64,000 nucleotides of DNA, from contig NZ_QZWF01000021.1 in assembly GCF_004187715.1 (NCBI RefSeq), forward strand, positions 30,886 to 94,885. Reading direction: 5' to 3'. Below are positions 44,122 to 52,009 of the stretch, piece after piece. A program made the translations under genes and the position numbers. The notes beneath the pieces are model-generated. The model was not told the DNA's origin. It saw only the letters and a program-made list of their open reading frames with translations, and did not search any database. Each line of letters starts with the position of its first letter. Position 1 is the stretch's first letter. The stretch comes from Streptomyces sp. F001. GTDB lineage: Bacteria > Actinomycetota > Actinomycetes > Streptomycetales > Streptomycetaceae.

Positions 44122-45207
44122 ATGGCCGGACGCTACTGCTCCCTCGCGCAGGCGTCGGCCCCGGTCTTCGCACCGGGGCTGACCGCCGAGCGGCTCAGTG
44201 CGCTGCGCGGCGGTCGGCGGATGTGGGTCAACGGCACGGTCCTGCACTACTACTTCTTCGACGGCGACACCGACGGCTCCGTCATCCCCGTTCCGGGGAC
44301 CGCGGAGACCCGGCGGGTGTCGTGGGCCGGCGCCAAGGACCAGCAGGACGTCGTGCGCGAGTGCTTCCGGGAGTGGCAGGACCTGGGCATCGGCCTCACC
44401 TTCACCGAGGTCGACGACCGGCCCGAGGCGGAGCTGCGCATCGGGTTCCAGTTCGGCGACGGCTCCTGGTCGACGGTGGGCAGGGACGCCCTGCGGGTCG
44501 GCCGCAACGAACGCACCATGAACTTCGGCTGGGATCTGACCGCGCCCGGGGAGCGGGGGACGGCCCTGCACGAGATCGGGCATGCGCTCGGCATGCTGCA
44601 CGAGCACCAGAGCCCGTTCGCGGGCATCCACTGGGACGACGAGGCCGTGTACGCCGAACTGGCGGGCCCGCCGAACTTCTGGAGCCGGGACCGGACGTTC
44701 TTCAACATCCTGCGCAAGCTCGACCCGGACGAGGTCAACGGCTCCGTCTGGGACCCGCTGTCGATCATGGAGTACCCGTTCCCGTCGGGGCTGATCCTGG
44801 AGCCCGAGCAGTTCCGCGGGGGCCTGAACCCGCCCGGCGCGCTGTCGGCCCTCGACAAGGAGTTCGTCCTTCGCTGGTACCCGCCGGCCGGCGTGCCGCA
44901 GCCGCCCGCGCTGGTGCCGTTCCGCTCGGCGCCGCTGGGTCTGCGGCCGGGCGAGCAGGCCGACTTCGTGGTCGAGCCGCCGGAGACCCGCGAGTACACG
45001 GTGGGCACCTTCGGCGACAGCGACACCGTCGTCGTGGTCTTCGAGGAGCGGGACGGCGAACCCCGCTACCTCACCGGACAGGACGACGCAGGCACCTCCG
45101 GCAACGCCACTGTCAAGGCCCGGCTCGTCAAGGGCCGCCGCTACTTCGTCCGTGTGCGCCTGTACTCCTCGTGGGGTCCGGGCGAGACGGCGGTCATGTG
45201 CTGGTGA
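44122..45207 (+). CDS. Zinc metallopeptidase (matrixin/astacin-like metzincin)
   Basis: 361 aa from ATG 44122 (GTG 44116 possible). Zinc motif HEIGHALGMLHEH: H150, E151 (catalytic), H154, H160. Met-turn M216 in SIMEYPFP. Substrate-cleft sequences NGTVLHYYFF and MNFGWDL. The C-terminal about 90 residues form a beta-sandwich (YTVGTFGDSDTVVVVFEERD, GRRYFVRVRLYSSWG) like a pre-peptidase C-terminal domain. No signal peptide is visible, so like the S8 and CHAT proteins it may act inside the cell. Third protease of the cluster. Confidence 0.88.
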   Translation: MAGRYCSLAQASAPVFAPGLTAERLSALRGGRRMWVNGTVLHYYFFDGDTDGSVIPVPGTAETRRVSWAGAKDQQDVVRECFREWQDLGIGLTFTEVDDRPEAELRIGFQFGDGSWSTVGRDALRVGRNERTMNFGWDLTAPGERGTALHEIGHALGMLHEHQSPFAGIHWDDEAVYAELAGPPNFWSRDRTFFNILRKLDPDEVNGSVWDPLSIMEYPFPSGLILEPEQFRGGLNPPGALSALDKEFVLRWYPPAGVPQPPALVPFRSAPLGLRPGEQADFVVEPPETREYTVGTFGDSDTVVVVFEERDGEPRYLTGQDDAGTSGNATVKARLVKGRRYFVRVRLYSSWGPGETAVMCW

Positions 45208-45262
45208 CAGCACGGCCCCGCGCCACGCGGACGCCTGGACCACAGTCCGGCACCGGGGGAGC

Positions 45263-45304
45263 GGTCGGGGACGTCACCTTCGGGGGAGGGTGACGTCTCC
45301 GACC
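45263..45304. terminator. Strong hairpin after the metallopeptidase
   Basis: Arms GGTCGGGGACGTCACC (45263-45278) and GGTGACGTCTCCGACC (45289-45304) pair at 15 of 16 positions with a 10-nt loop, about 55 bp past the stop. Confidence 0.8.
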
Positions 45305-45312
45305 ACGCCATG

Positions 45313-45345
45313 GATGAGTGCGCGTACTCATCCTGATCGAGTAGC
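45313..45345. promoter_or_regulatory. Dyad and GAGTAGC element before the SCO4225-type gene
   Basis: Arms GATGAGT (45313-45319) and ACTCATC (45326-45332), 6-nt spacer, followed by GAGTAGC (45339-45345), the heptamer also found at 44071. About 80 bp upstream of the 45427 gene. Confidence 0.45.
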
Positions 45346-45426
45346 TGCACGGAAGCCTCACGGCCTGCGGCAGGGGTACTTCTGGACACGGAGACCGCAG
45401 TAGTCCCTGACCAGGAGGAGGCCTCC

Positions 45427-45720
45427 ATGCACTGGCCCCGTCATTCGGCCGCCCTGTACACCCGAGGAGACACCGCCCTGATCGTGGCCGGTGGCTATGC
45501 CGCGCTCGTCGTCGGCGTCGCCGCCTGGCTGGAGACCCTGGTCCTGGTGGGCGATCCGGGCCTGGGCGGGGTGTGGCTCATCCTCGTGACCCTGCCCGTG
45601 TCCATCCCGCTCATCCTGATACCGGCCCCGCCGGAGGCCTACAGCGTGCTGCTGGCCGCCGGCGGCCTGGTGCAGGCGTGGGTACTGTGGCGCCTGTTGC
45701 GCGGCCGGCGCATGCGCTGA
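45427..45720 (+). CDS. SCO4225-type small membrane protein
   Basis: 97 aa, strong RBS AGGAGGAGG. Three hydrophobic helices: ALIVAGGYAALVVGVAAWLE, GVWLILVTLPVSIPLILIPA and YSVLLAAGGLVQAWVLWRLL, then a basic tail RGRRMR. It matches small Streptomyces membrane proteins of the SCO4225 type (recognised by pattern, not searched). Function unknown; in this block it could be a membrane-targeted effector or sensor. Confidence 0.75.
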   Translation: MHWPRHSAALYTRGDTALIVAGGYAALVVGVAAWLETLVLVGDPGLGGVWLILVTLPVSIPLILIPAPPEAYSVLLAAGGLVQAWVLWRLLRGRRMR

Positions 45721-45743
45721 CCGCGCAGCAGGCGATCCGCCGC

Positions 45744-46175
45744 TCAGTCGTCGTCCGGGAACTCGCCCGAGAACGCGGCGGCCATACGCAGCCAGGACCC
45801 CGCCTCCTCGTGCCGCCCCTGACGTTCCAGGGTGCGGCCCAGCATCAGGTGGGCGTAGTGCTCCACCGGGTCACGGTCGATGACCTTGCGCAGCTGCTCC
45901 TCGGCGGCCCGCAGCTGTGCCGAGTGGTAGTAGGCGCGAGCCAGCAGCAGCCGGGGGCCGGTCTGCTCCGGGGCCTCCTCGACCACGACGGCGAGCAGCT
46001 TCGCGGCGCCGATGTAGTCCTTGGCCTCGAAGAGCAGCCGGGCCCGCTCCCAGCGCTCGACGGTGGTCTCCTCGTGCGGGACCCCGGCGCCGTTGTCGAA
46101 CAGGTGCAGGGCGCTTGCCCAGCGGTCGGGCGCGACGCCGCCGTTCGCCCGGTAGTCGTTGAGGTTGTCGGTCAT
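45744..46175 (-). CDS. Tetratricopeptide repeat protein
   Basis: 143 aa from ATG 46175 (RBS GGAGAGGAG). At least two TPRs: ERWERARLLFEAKDYIGAAK, LLARAYYHSAQLRAAEEQLR and HLMLGRTLERQGRHEEAGSW. Soluble, acidic ends. Likely a scaffold or adaptor. Convergent with the SCO4225-type gene and next to the 182-aa unknown gene; the TPR-CHAT protein of the same block also uses this repeat. Confidence 0.85.
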   Translation of the reverse strand: MTDNLNDYRANGGVAPDRWASALHLFDNGAGVPHEETTVERWERARLLFEAKDYIGAAKLLAVVVEEAPEQTGPRLLLARAYYHSAQLRAAEEQLRKVIDRDPVEHYAHLMLGRTLERQGRHEEAGSWLRMAAAFSGEFPDDD

Positions 46176-46207
46176 CAGGGCTCCTCTCCGACTGCTGCCT
46201 TGACACA

Positions 46208-46756
46208 TCAACCAACCCCTCGCAACACGCTGCGGGACGCCCCTATTCCGCAAACGGAGGTCAGCACGGTCGAGAGGAGGCCTCTCAGTCCTCTCGGGAC
46301 CGAGGCGATCCACTCGGCGTCGAAGGCGGCGGTGAACCGGCGCGTCCAGTCCTGGAGGACCCCGATGTGGTGCCCGCCCGCGGTGCAAACGCCGACGGCG
46401 GCCGGGTCGGGGAGCCGGGCGAGTCCGGCCTCGCCGACGGTCTCGCACTGGATGTCGTAGCGCGGGATGAGGACCTGTGCGGTGCGGGCGGAGGGCAGGG
46501 CGAACCGTCCGCCGGCCTCGCTGCTGATATGCGCCCGGGCGTCCCGCGGGAGGTGGGCGAAGTGGGTGACCGCGTCTGACACGCCGGTCGGTCCGCCAGT
46601 TGGAAGGAGTAGCCCGCGACGGTCCGCCGTTGCCGATCCCGTGAGCGGCAGGACCAGGAACTCGCTGTCGCCGGTGGCCTGTCGGTTCCGGAACGGACAG
46701 TCCTCGGAGCTGCGAGCCCTGACGGTCCGTCCACCGTCCCCAGCACCGCCTGTCAC
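46208..46756 (-). CDS. Hypothetical protein, 182 aa
   Basis: The frame has over 90% G/C third positions in its C-terminal half, which supports real coding (HISSEAGGRFALPSARTAQV, LIPRYDIQCETVGEAGLARL, AAVGVCTAGGHHIGVLQDWT). GTG 46756 behind CGAGGC is the likely start; an earlier start would run into the divergent ATPase gene. The N-terminal third has weaker codon bias. No family recognised; no TM. It lies 32 bp upstream of the TPR gene on the same strand, so the two are probably cotranscribed. Confidence 0.5.
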   Translation of the reverse strand: MTGGAGDGGRTVRARSSEDCPFRNRQATGDSEFLVLPLTGSATADRRGLLLPTGGPTGVSDAVTHFAHLPRDARAHISSEAGGRFALPSARTAQVLIPRYDIQCETVGEAGLARLPDPAAVGVCTAGGHHIGVLQDWTRRFTAAFDAEWIASVPRGLRGLLSTVLTSVCGIGASRSVLRGVG

Positions 46757-46842
46757 GCCTCGAAGACCCTCCCCAACTCGCTGGTAGTGACACTCTCTTG
46801 GTGCGACACTGCTGTTCGCGCCAGGTGACGGGGGTGACAGGG

Positions 46843-48834
46843 ATGGCGGAGGAGATACCGGGTGGCTTCCGGGGCCGGCGGCCGGTGCTGCGGTTCCTGG
46901 CGGACGCGCTGCACACCCCGCCCGGCAGTCCGCCGCCACGTCCGCTGCTGATGCTGCTCGGGCCGCGTGGCACGGGCGCCAGTCAGATGCACGAGTCGGC
47001 CCTGGAGTACTTCCAGACGGTGTGCCCGGTGGCGTACCTCAACTTCGAACCGCGCGCCGGCGGCGGCCAGCTGTCCATGCGCGAGGTGCTCGCCGCGCTG
47101 GCGCACCAGCTGCAGTCGGGAAAGCCGCTGGACCCGGTTGCCTTCCCGCGGCTCACCATCGGGCTGCTCGCCACCGAACACCGCTGGGACCCACCGACCC
47201 GCGACGGCGCCCGGCGACTCGCCCGGGTCGGCATCACCCGGCGGCTGCGCCACCAGATGCCCTCCCGCACGCGCGACATCGTCGGCTCACTCAGCCGTAC
47301 CGCGATGCAGGTGACGAGCGCCTTCGAGGTGCCCGGGCCGTTCTCGGTGCTCGCCGCCGTGTCCGAGCACATCCAGGTGTCGCCGGGACGCCAGCTGAGC
47401 CTGCTGCAGGAGCGCCGCGGACGGCAGTGGTACGCCGGCCGGCTGGCCGGACTGACCGACCCGGACGACGCGCTGGTCGAACTGAACGCCTGGTGGCACC
47501 AGGAGACGGCAGACCACCGGGCACGGGTGGAGCGCCTGCTCCTCGAGGCGTTCGTCCACGATCTTCGGGCGCACGCACGAGGGCCGTTGCACAACAAGTC
47601 GATGCTGGTGCTCCTCGACAACTGCCAGGAGCCGATGGGCCTGGATTTCGTCCGCGCCTGGGCCCGGGTGCGCGAGGCGCTGCCGGAGGACGGTCACGGC
47701 AACGACCCGGCGGTGGTCGCCGGCAGTCTGCACAAGTGGCCCGCCACCTGGGGGCCCAGTCGCGACGGCGGGCCGGGCGAAGGGGTACGGGTGGTCGGGT
47801 CGGATGCGGCCTCGCTCGCGGACTGGCTGAACCACCGGTCGGCGGACGGCGGCGCCGGGTCCTGGTGGTACGCCGTACGGCTGCGCAATCTGACCCGGGA
47901 CGACGTCGCCGCCCTCGCCGCGCTCGGGCGTCCGCGCTGGACCCAGGAGGCGGACTGGGCGCACCGGCTCACCGGCGGTCTGCCCTGGGCGGTCGCCCAG
48001 CTCGCGCAGGCACTGCCGGACAGCGAGCGGCCGGTGTCCCCCCGATCGCTGCGGATGCTGCCCGAGGCGGCAGCGGAGCGCGGTGCGCCGCGGCTGGTGG
48101 ATCTCGCGCTCGGCCGGCTCCTGGCCGACTTCACCGAGCAGGAGGTGCACACGCTGGAGGAGTGGGCCGCCGCACACGCGGTGGACGAGGCCCCGCAGGT
48201 GGTCTCGGAGCCGTCCGGGCCGGTGCCGCGTCCGCTGGTCACCCGCCTCCTCGACCGCTGGCTGGTGTACCACGACGCCTCGGGTGAGCTGCGGTTCCTG
48301 CCGTGGCTGCGGCGGCTGCTGCTGTGGCGCCTGGCCGCGGACGAGGAGCGCTGGCGGCGGGTGCACGCCGCGTTCCACGCGCACGCCGACCGGCTTCAGC
48401 GCCCCGCCGACGTGCTGTACCACCGGCTCGCCCTGGGCGAACCGGCGGCGGTGGCCGACACCCTGACCGCCCTGCTCACCGGGGATCAGGCACTGCCGCG
48501 CCGGGAGTGGGTGGCACTGCTGCAACGGGTGTGCGCGGCACCGAACCGGCTGGAGCGGTTCCCCGAGCCGGAGCACCATCTGGCCCGGCTCGCCACACCG
48601 GGTGCGGCCGGCACCGACGAACTGCGGCGCACGGTCTGCGGACTGGTGGCGGCCGGCTGGCTGTGGGCCGACCCGCTCACCGATCCGCGCGGGCGCATGC
48701 TGCCCGAACTCGCGGAGCGCTTCAGCCGGCTCGCGGCATTGCTCGACCGCGACACGTTGCCGCTGTACGAAGAGGCGGCCCGGTTCCGTGACTGGGTGCC
48801 GCCGCAGACCCAGGAGGGGGTGACGTGGTGGTGA
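46843..48834 (+). CDS. STAND-like NTPase homologue with defective Walker A
   Basis: 663 aa from ATG 46843 (GTG 46825 possible). The P-loop position reads LLGPRGTGASQMHESALEYF: residues 40-47 are GPRGTGAS, with Ala46 where the phosphate-binding Lys should be. A Walker B-like strand SMLVLLDNCQE (D259) follows. The C-terminal half is winged-helix and helical (VARRLL-type LVTRLLDRWLVYHDASGELR, LPWLRRLLLWRLAADEERWR). No TM. It is coupled by overlap to the 48825 binding protein, so it probably signals with it. It may bind but not hydrolyse nucleotide. Confidence 0.8.
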   Translation: MAEEIPGGFRGRRPVLRFLADALHTPPGSPPPRPLLMLLGPRGTGASQMHESALEYFQTVCPVAYLNFEPRAGGGQLSMREVLAALAHQLQSGKPLDPVAFPRLTIGLLATEHRWDPPTRDGARRLARVGITRRLRHQMPSRTRDIVGSLSRTAMQVTSAFEVPGPFSVLAAVSEHIQVSPGRQLSLLQERRGRQWYAGRLAGLTDPDDALVELNAWWHQETADHRARVERLLLEAFVHDLRAHARGPLHNKSMLVLLDNCQEPMGLDFVRAWARVREALPEDGHGNDPAVVAGSLHKWPATWGPSRDGGPGEGVRVVGSDAASLADWLNHRSADGGAGSWWYAVRLRNLTRDDVAALAALGRPRWTQEADWAHRLTGGLPWAVAQLAQALPDSERPVSPRSLRMLPEAAAERGAPRLVDLALGRLLADFTEQEVHTLEEWAAAHAVDEAPQVVSEPSGPVPRPLVTRLLDRWLVYHDASGELRFLPWLRRLLLWRLAADEERWRRVHAAFHAHADRLQRPADVLYHRLALGEPAAVADTLTALLTGDQALPRREWVALLQRVCAAPNRLERFPEPEHHLARLATPGAAGTDELRRTVCGLVAAGWLWADPLTDPRGRMLPELAERFSRLAALLDRDTLPLYEEAARFRDWVPPQTQEGVTWW

Positions 48835-50348
48835 CCCCACGTCAGGGGACGTATCCGAGCAGACCGCGCTGGACGAGACGACGCCTGTACCGCACACTCG
48901 GCTGGGCCGCCGTCGCTCTGGTTGTGGCCGCCCTGGTCACGGTCGGCCTGCTCTGGTGGCTCAGCCCGGAACGGCACTGCACCGAGGGCGTGGAGCAGCG
49001 CGGCACCCCGGCCGAGTGCGTCGGCGTCCCGGACTCCGGCACCTTCGTCTTCACCGACGATCTGCGCGCCATCACCGACCGTATCGCCAAGGAGAACGCG
49101 GACATCACCGCAAAGGACGCCAAGACCCCGTACGTCGAGGTGGCGTATCTGACGACGCTCACGGTCCGCGACGACGACTCCAATTCCGCCGAATCCGTAC
49201 GCCACGAGCTCCAGGGCGCCTACCTCGCGCAGGTGCGGCACAACGCCGCCTACTCCCCCAAGATCAAGCTGATTCTCGCCAACCCCGGCAGCCGCTCCCG
49301 GCACTGGCAGTTCACCGTCGAGAAACTGAAGGCGCGCACCGGTGGTGACCACCCGCTGGTCGCGGTGGCCGGGATCGGGCCGTCCACCGAGGAGAACAAG
49401 GCCGCCGCGCGCGCTCTCTCGGACGCCGGGCTGGCCCTGGCCGCGTCCACCGCGACCGCCACCGACATGGTCGCCGAGCGCCTCGTACGGGTCGCCCCGC
49501 CGAATTCCGCACAGGCCCGCGCCGCCGCCTCCTACCTGCACGATGAGGGGTACGACACCGCGGCCCTGGTCGTCGACAAGGCTTCAGGCAACCTTTACGC
49601 ACGCACCCTTGCCGAGGAATTCGCCCACGTCTACCCCCGGGGCACCAGGTCCCGGCTGGCCGAACGCCGCTACGTCTACGACTCCTCCCAGGAGAGCTGG
49701 GGCAACCAGATGCACTTCCTGGCCGAGGCACTGTGCGACGAGCGCCCCGACGTGGTCTTCTTCGCCGGGCGCGGCAAACAGCTCGGCCGATTCCTCACCG
49801 AGCTCGCCGACCGTACCTGCCGGGGCGAGCAGGACGACGCCTGGCAGAACGTCACGGTCATGACCGGCGACGACACCAGCAACCTCTCCAGCGCGCAGCT
49901 TGCCGAGTCCGCCGACAAGGGCGTCCGCCTGCTGTTCACCGGCCTCGCCCACCCCCGCATGTGGGACGACCGCGACGACATCCCCGACCCCGCCCGCGAG
50001 TTCGCCCCCGGCGGCCGCATGGCCGAGTGGTTCCGTCCGACCCACGACGACGGCCAGGCCATGGTCGCCCACGACTCCGTCGCCGTCATCGGCAAAGCCC
50101 TGCAGATGGCACGCGGCGAGAACGGCTCCGGCAACCACCGCCCGGACGGCAAGGCGGTCGCCGCCATGTTCCAGGTCATGATCTCCCAGAAGGCCCACGG
50201 CGCCGGCGGCTATCTCTCCTTCACCGAGAAGGGCACCGTGGTCGACCACGGCATCCCCGTCCTCGAACTGGTCCGCCGCGAGGGAACGTCCGGCGGCGAC
50301 GAAGATCAGCTACAGGGGACGGCACGGCTGCGGAAGGTGGTGTGGTGA
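48825..50348 (+). CDS. Membrane-anchored type-1 periplasmic-binding protein (Leu/Ile/Val family fold)
   Basis: 507 aa from GTG 48825 (SD AGGAGGGGG, 7 nt); GTG 48828 and 48831 (overlapping the preceding stop) are alternatives. A basic cytoplasmic N-terminus (RPRWTRRRLYRT) and one TM (LGWAAVALVVAALVTVGLLW) are followed by an extracellular domain: VEVAYLTTLTVRDD, HPLVAVAGIGPSTEENKAAA, TDMVAERLVRVAPPNSAQAR, DVVFFAGRGKQLGRFLTELA. No lipobox or permease genes, so it is probably a ligand sensor, not a transporter subunit. Coupled to the 46843 NTPase homologue. Confidence 0.8.
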   Translation: MVVTPRQGTYPSRPRWTRRRLYRTLGWAAVALVVAALVTVGLLWWLSPERHCTEGVEQRGTPAECVGVPDSGTFVFTDDLRAITDRIAKENADITAKDAKTPYVEVAYLTTLTVRDDDSNSAESVRHELQGAYLAQVRHNAAYSPKIKLILANPGSRSRHWQFTVEKLKARTGGDHPLVAVAGIGPSTEENKAAARALSDAGLALAASTATATDMVAERLVRVAPPNSAQARAAASYLHDEGYDTAALVVDKASGNLYARTLAEEFAHVYPRGTRSRLAERRYVYDSSQESWGNQMHFLAEALCDERPDVVFFAGRGKQLGRFLTELADRTCRGEQDDAWQNVTVMTGDDTSNLSSAQLAESADKGVRLLFTGLAHPRMWDDRDDIPDPAREFAPGGRMAEWFRPTHDDGQAMVAHDSVAVIGKALQMARGENGSGNHRPDGKAVAAMFQVMISQKAHGAGGYLSFTEKGTVVDHGIPVLELVRREGTSGGDEDQLQGTARLRKVVW

Positions 50349-51063
50349 CGGCGGGCCCAGGGCTTCACCATCCCTGTAGCCGGACACACCGTCGCTTCGC
50401 ACGCCGCCGGGCGCGGATGAGATGTCGTACGCCTGCCGAAGCCCGAGGGCCGGCGCACCATGCATCAGCTACGCGTTGTCGGCGCCCCGACCGGCCATCC
50501 CCGTCCTCCACGCACACAAGGGCGTCGAGGTTTGGGGGCCCGCTCACTCCCTCGACGAGGACGAGCTGCCCGGCGCGCGCGTGCTCACACCGAACGAGTT
50601 CGTCGATCGTGATCACCACCCCCATCATCTGCCCGGTCGCCGAGGAGCACCCCAGCCCCACGCTCGTACGGGCCGACGGCAGCGTCCGCACCGTCGGCCG
50701 CCCCGCCGAACTCGCGGCCGGCGCACTCACGCTGACACGCGTCCGCGAGCTGCTGAGCCGGCACGTCGAGCAGCGCCACAAGGATGGCGACGAACGGCTC
50801 CACATCGTCGACGACACAACACTGTTCGGCCCCGAGGACCTCGCCGGACCGGTCGACGTGGCTGCGACCACCACGCGACCACATCCGTCGCCTCCACGAG
50901 GCCGTCCGCCGGCTCCGCTCCCCCGCGCCGCCCGCCTTCAGCACCGCTGCGAACCAGCCCCGACCCCTGGCGTGCGACCACACTGCGACCACCACACCCC
51001 CGGACGCACGAAAGGCCGCCCTCCCAATCATGAGAGAACGGCCTCCGACCTGCCGAAAGCAGA
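50349..51063. other. Decayed region between CHAT block and tRNA-Pro repeat
   Basis: 715 bp with no intact gene. It holds the SGNH-hydrolase remnant at 50603-50880 and a preceding out-of-frame stretch (HKGVEVWGPAHSLDEDELPG near 50515-50590) that looks once-coding but was not assigned. Confidence 0.5.
50603..50880 (+). pseudogene. SGNH/GDSL hydrolase C-terminal remnant
   Basis: A frame reads IVITTPIICPVAEEHPSPTL, LTLTRVRELLSRHVEQRHKD and LHIVDDTTLFGPEDLAGPVD. This is the late-strand region of actinomycete GDSL lipases, which normally continues to the catalytic DGLHP block; here that block is missing and sequence diverges. No N-terminal GDS block nearby. Confidence 0.6.
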
Positions 51064-51106
51064 GTCGGGACGACAGGATTTGAACCTGCGACCCCTTGAC
51101 CCCCAG
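51064..51106. repeat. Displaced attachment repeat (tRNA-Pro 3' half)
   Basis: 43 bp identical to 55999-56041, covering the tRNA-Pro anticodon loop to the 3' end. The rest of a tRNA is absent here, so this is the far-side att repeat left by a tRNA-targeting integrative element. Confidence 0.9.
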
Positions 51107-51342
51107 AAACTGACGCCGAGGTCAGGACGTCCACACAGTCCAGGGAGTCCGGCAAACGTCCAGGTCAGAGGCATCGACCGTGAGACGGTGTGAGCCGGTC
51201 TGTGAGAAATGTGTGAGACGCCCTCTCCTTATATATGGGGTCTGTCGCGTCACCAGAGCCCCGTAGGCGCGAGGGGGCCCGTGCTGTTGATTCCTTGATC
51301 CACAAGGAGCGAAGCGCCTGTTTAGAAGAGGTACACGGGGCC
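51107..51342. other. Left end of island, no gene
   Basis: 236 bp with the GTGAGAAATGTGTGAGACG element sequence and an A/T-rich TTATATAT (about 51228-51236), compatible with a promoter or recombinase arm sites. No coding frame is supported. Confidence 0.4.
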
Positions 51343-51807
51343 TCAGCCCGTTCCTCGTTTCCGCTCTTGCCATGGTTCGCCGGATGCTGGCCAGGGTGCT
51401 CCTGAAAGGTAGGTGGGTGGTTCGTCGGAGAGTGTGGCCCATACGATCTTGCCCGTTGTGGACGGTCGGATATCCCAGTCATCGCTGAGGACACTGATGA
51501 AGCGAAGTTCCATGGCCTCGTCGATACGACGGGGCAGCCACTCGGCGAGCGGGTCCTCAACTTCGATCATCAGGCTGCGCCCCGTTGCTCGGAGCCGCAG
51601 ACCTATCTCGCTTGAGACCGATTCATGAAGCGTGACTGCCTTGATCGTATTGTCAACCAGTGCTGTGACGATGATCCTCGCGTCACTGTAGAGGCGACCA
51701 AGTCCCCAGGACATGAGGGCGTAGTACGTGAGTTGGCGTGCCTTGATGCTCGCGGTTTCGGAAGCAGGTAGCGTCAGGCCCATGGAGTGGGGGTAGGGAC
51801 TGGCCAT
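51343..51807 (-). CDS. ATP-binding (HATPase-type) regulatory protein of mobile element
   Basis: 154 aa. A helical N-terminus (SETASIKARQLTYYALMSWG), an N-box-like ARIIVTALVDNTIKAVTLHE and the beta strand LRATGRSLMIEVEDPLAEWL fit the small anti-sigma-like HATPase proteins common on actinomycete plasmids and integrative elements. The G-boxes are poor, so ATP binding is uncertain. Lower G+C and less biased codons than neighbours support recent acquisition. Confidence 0.6.
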   Translation of the reverse strand: MASPYPHSMGLTLPASETASIKARQLTYYALMSWGLGRLYSDARIIVTALVDNTIKAVTLHESVSSEIGLRLRATGRSLMIEVEDPLAEWLPRRIDEAMELRFISVLSDDWDIRPSTTGKIVWATLSDEPPTYLSGAPWPASGEPWQERKRGTG

Positions 51808-52009
51808 CGCAGACCTCCCAGCGGTGCACGTTCAAGCGTCATCCCGATGGGAGGGTGGCGTCAACGTCTGGCCAACTGTGACGTCTAGCCTCGCGCTTTC
51901 ACGCGGTGGAGCGTCCGGTGGGTGATCAGAAACGCGGAAAGTGCTCCTGACCTGCGATGATGGGACTTGTCTAGGGTCCAGGTCGTCGCAGGAAAGAAGC
52001 ACTCTCCAG

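Noticed and set aside
48825..50348. ABC transporter substrate-binding protein for nutrient uptake
   Set aside because: No permease or ATPase genes nearby, a plain TM anchor instead of a lipobox, and coupling to a STAND-like gene argue for a sensor.
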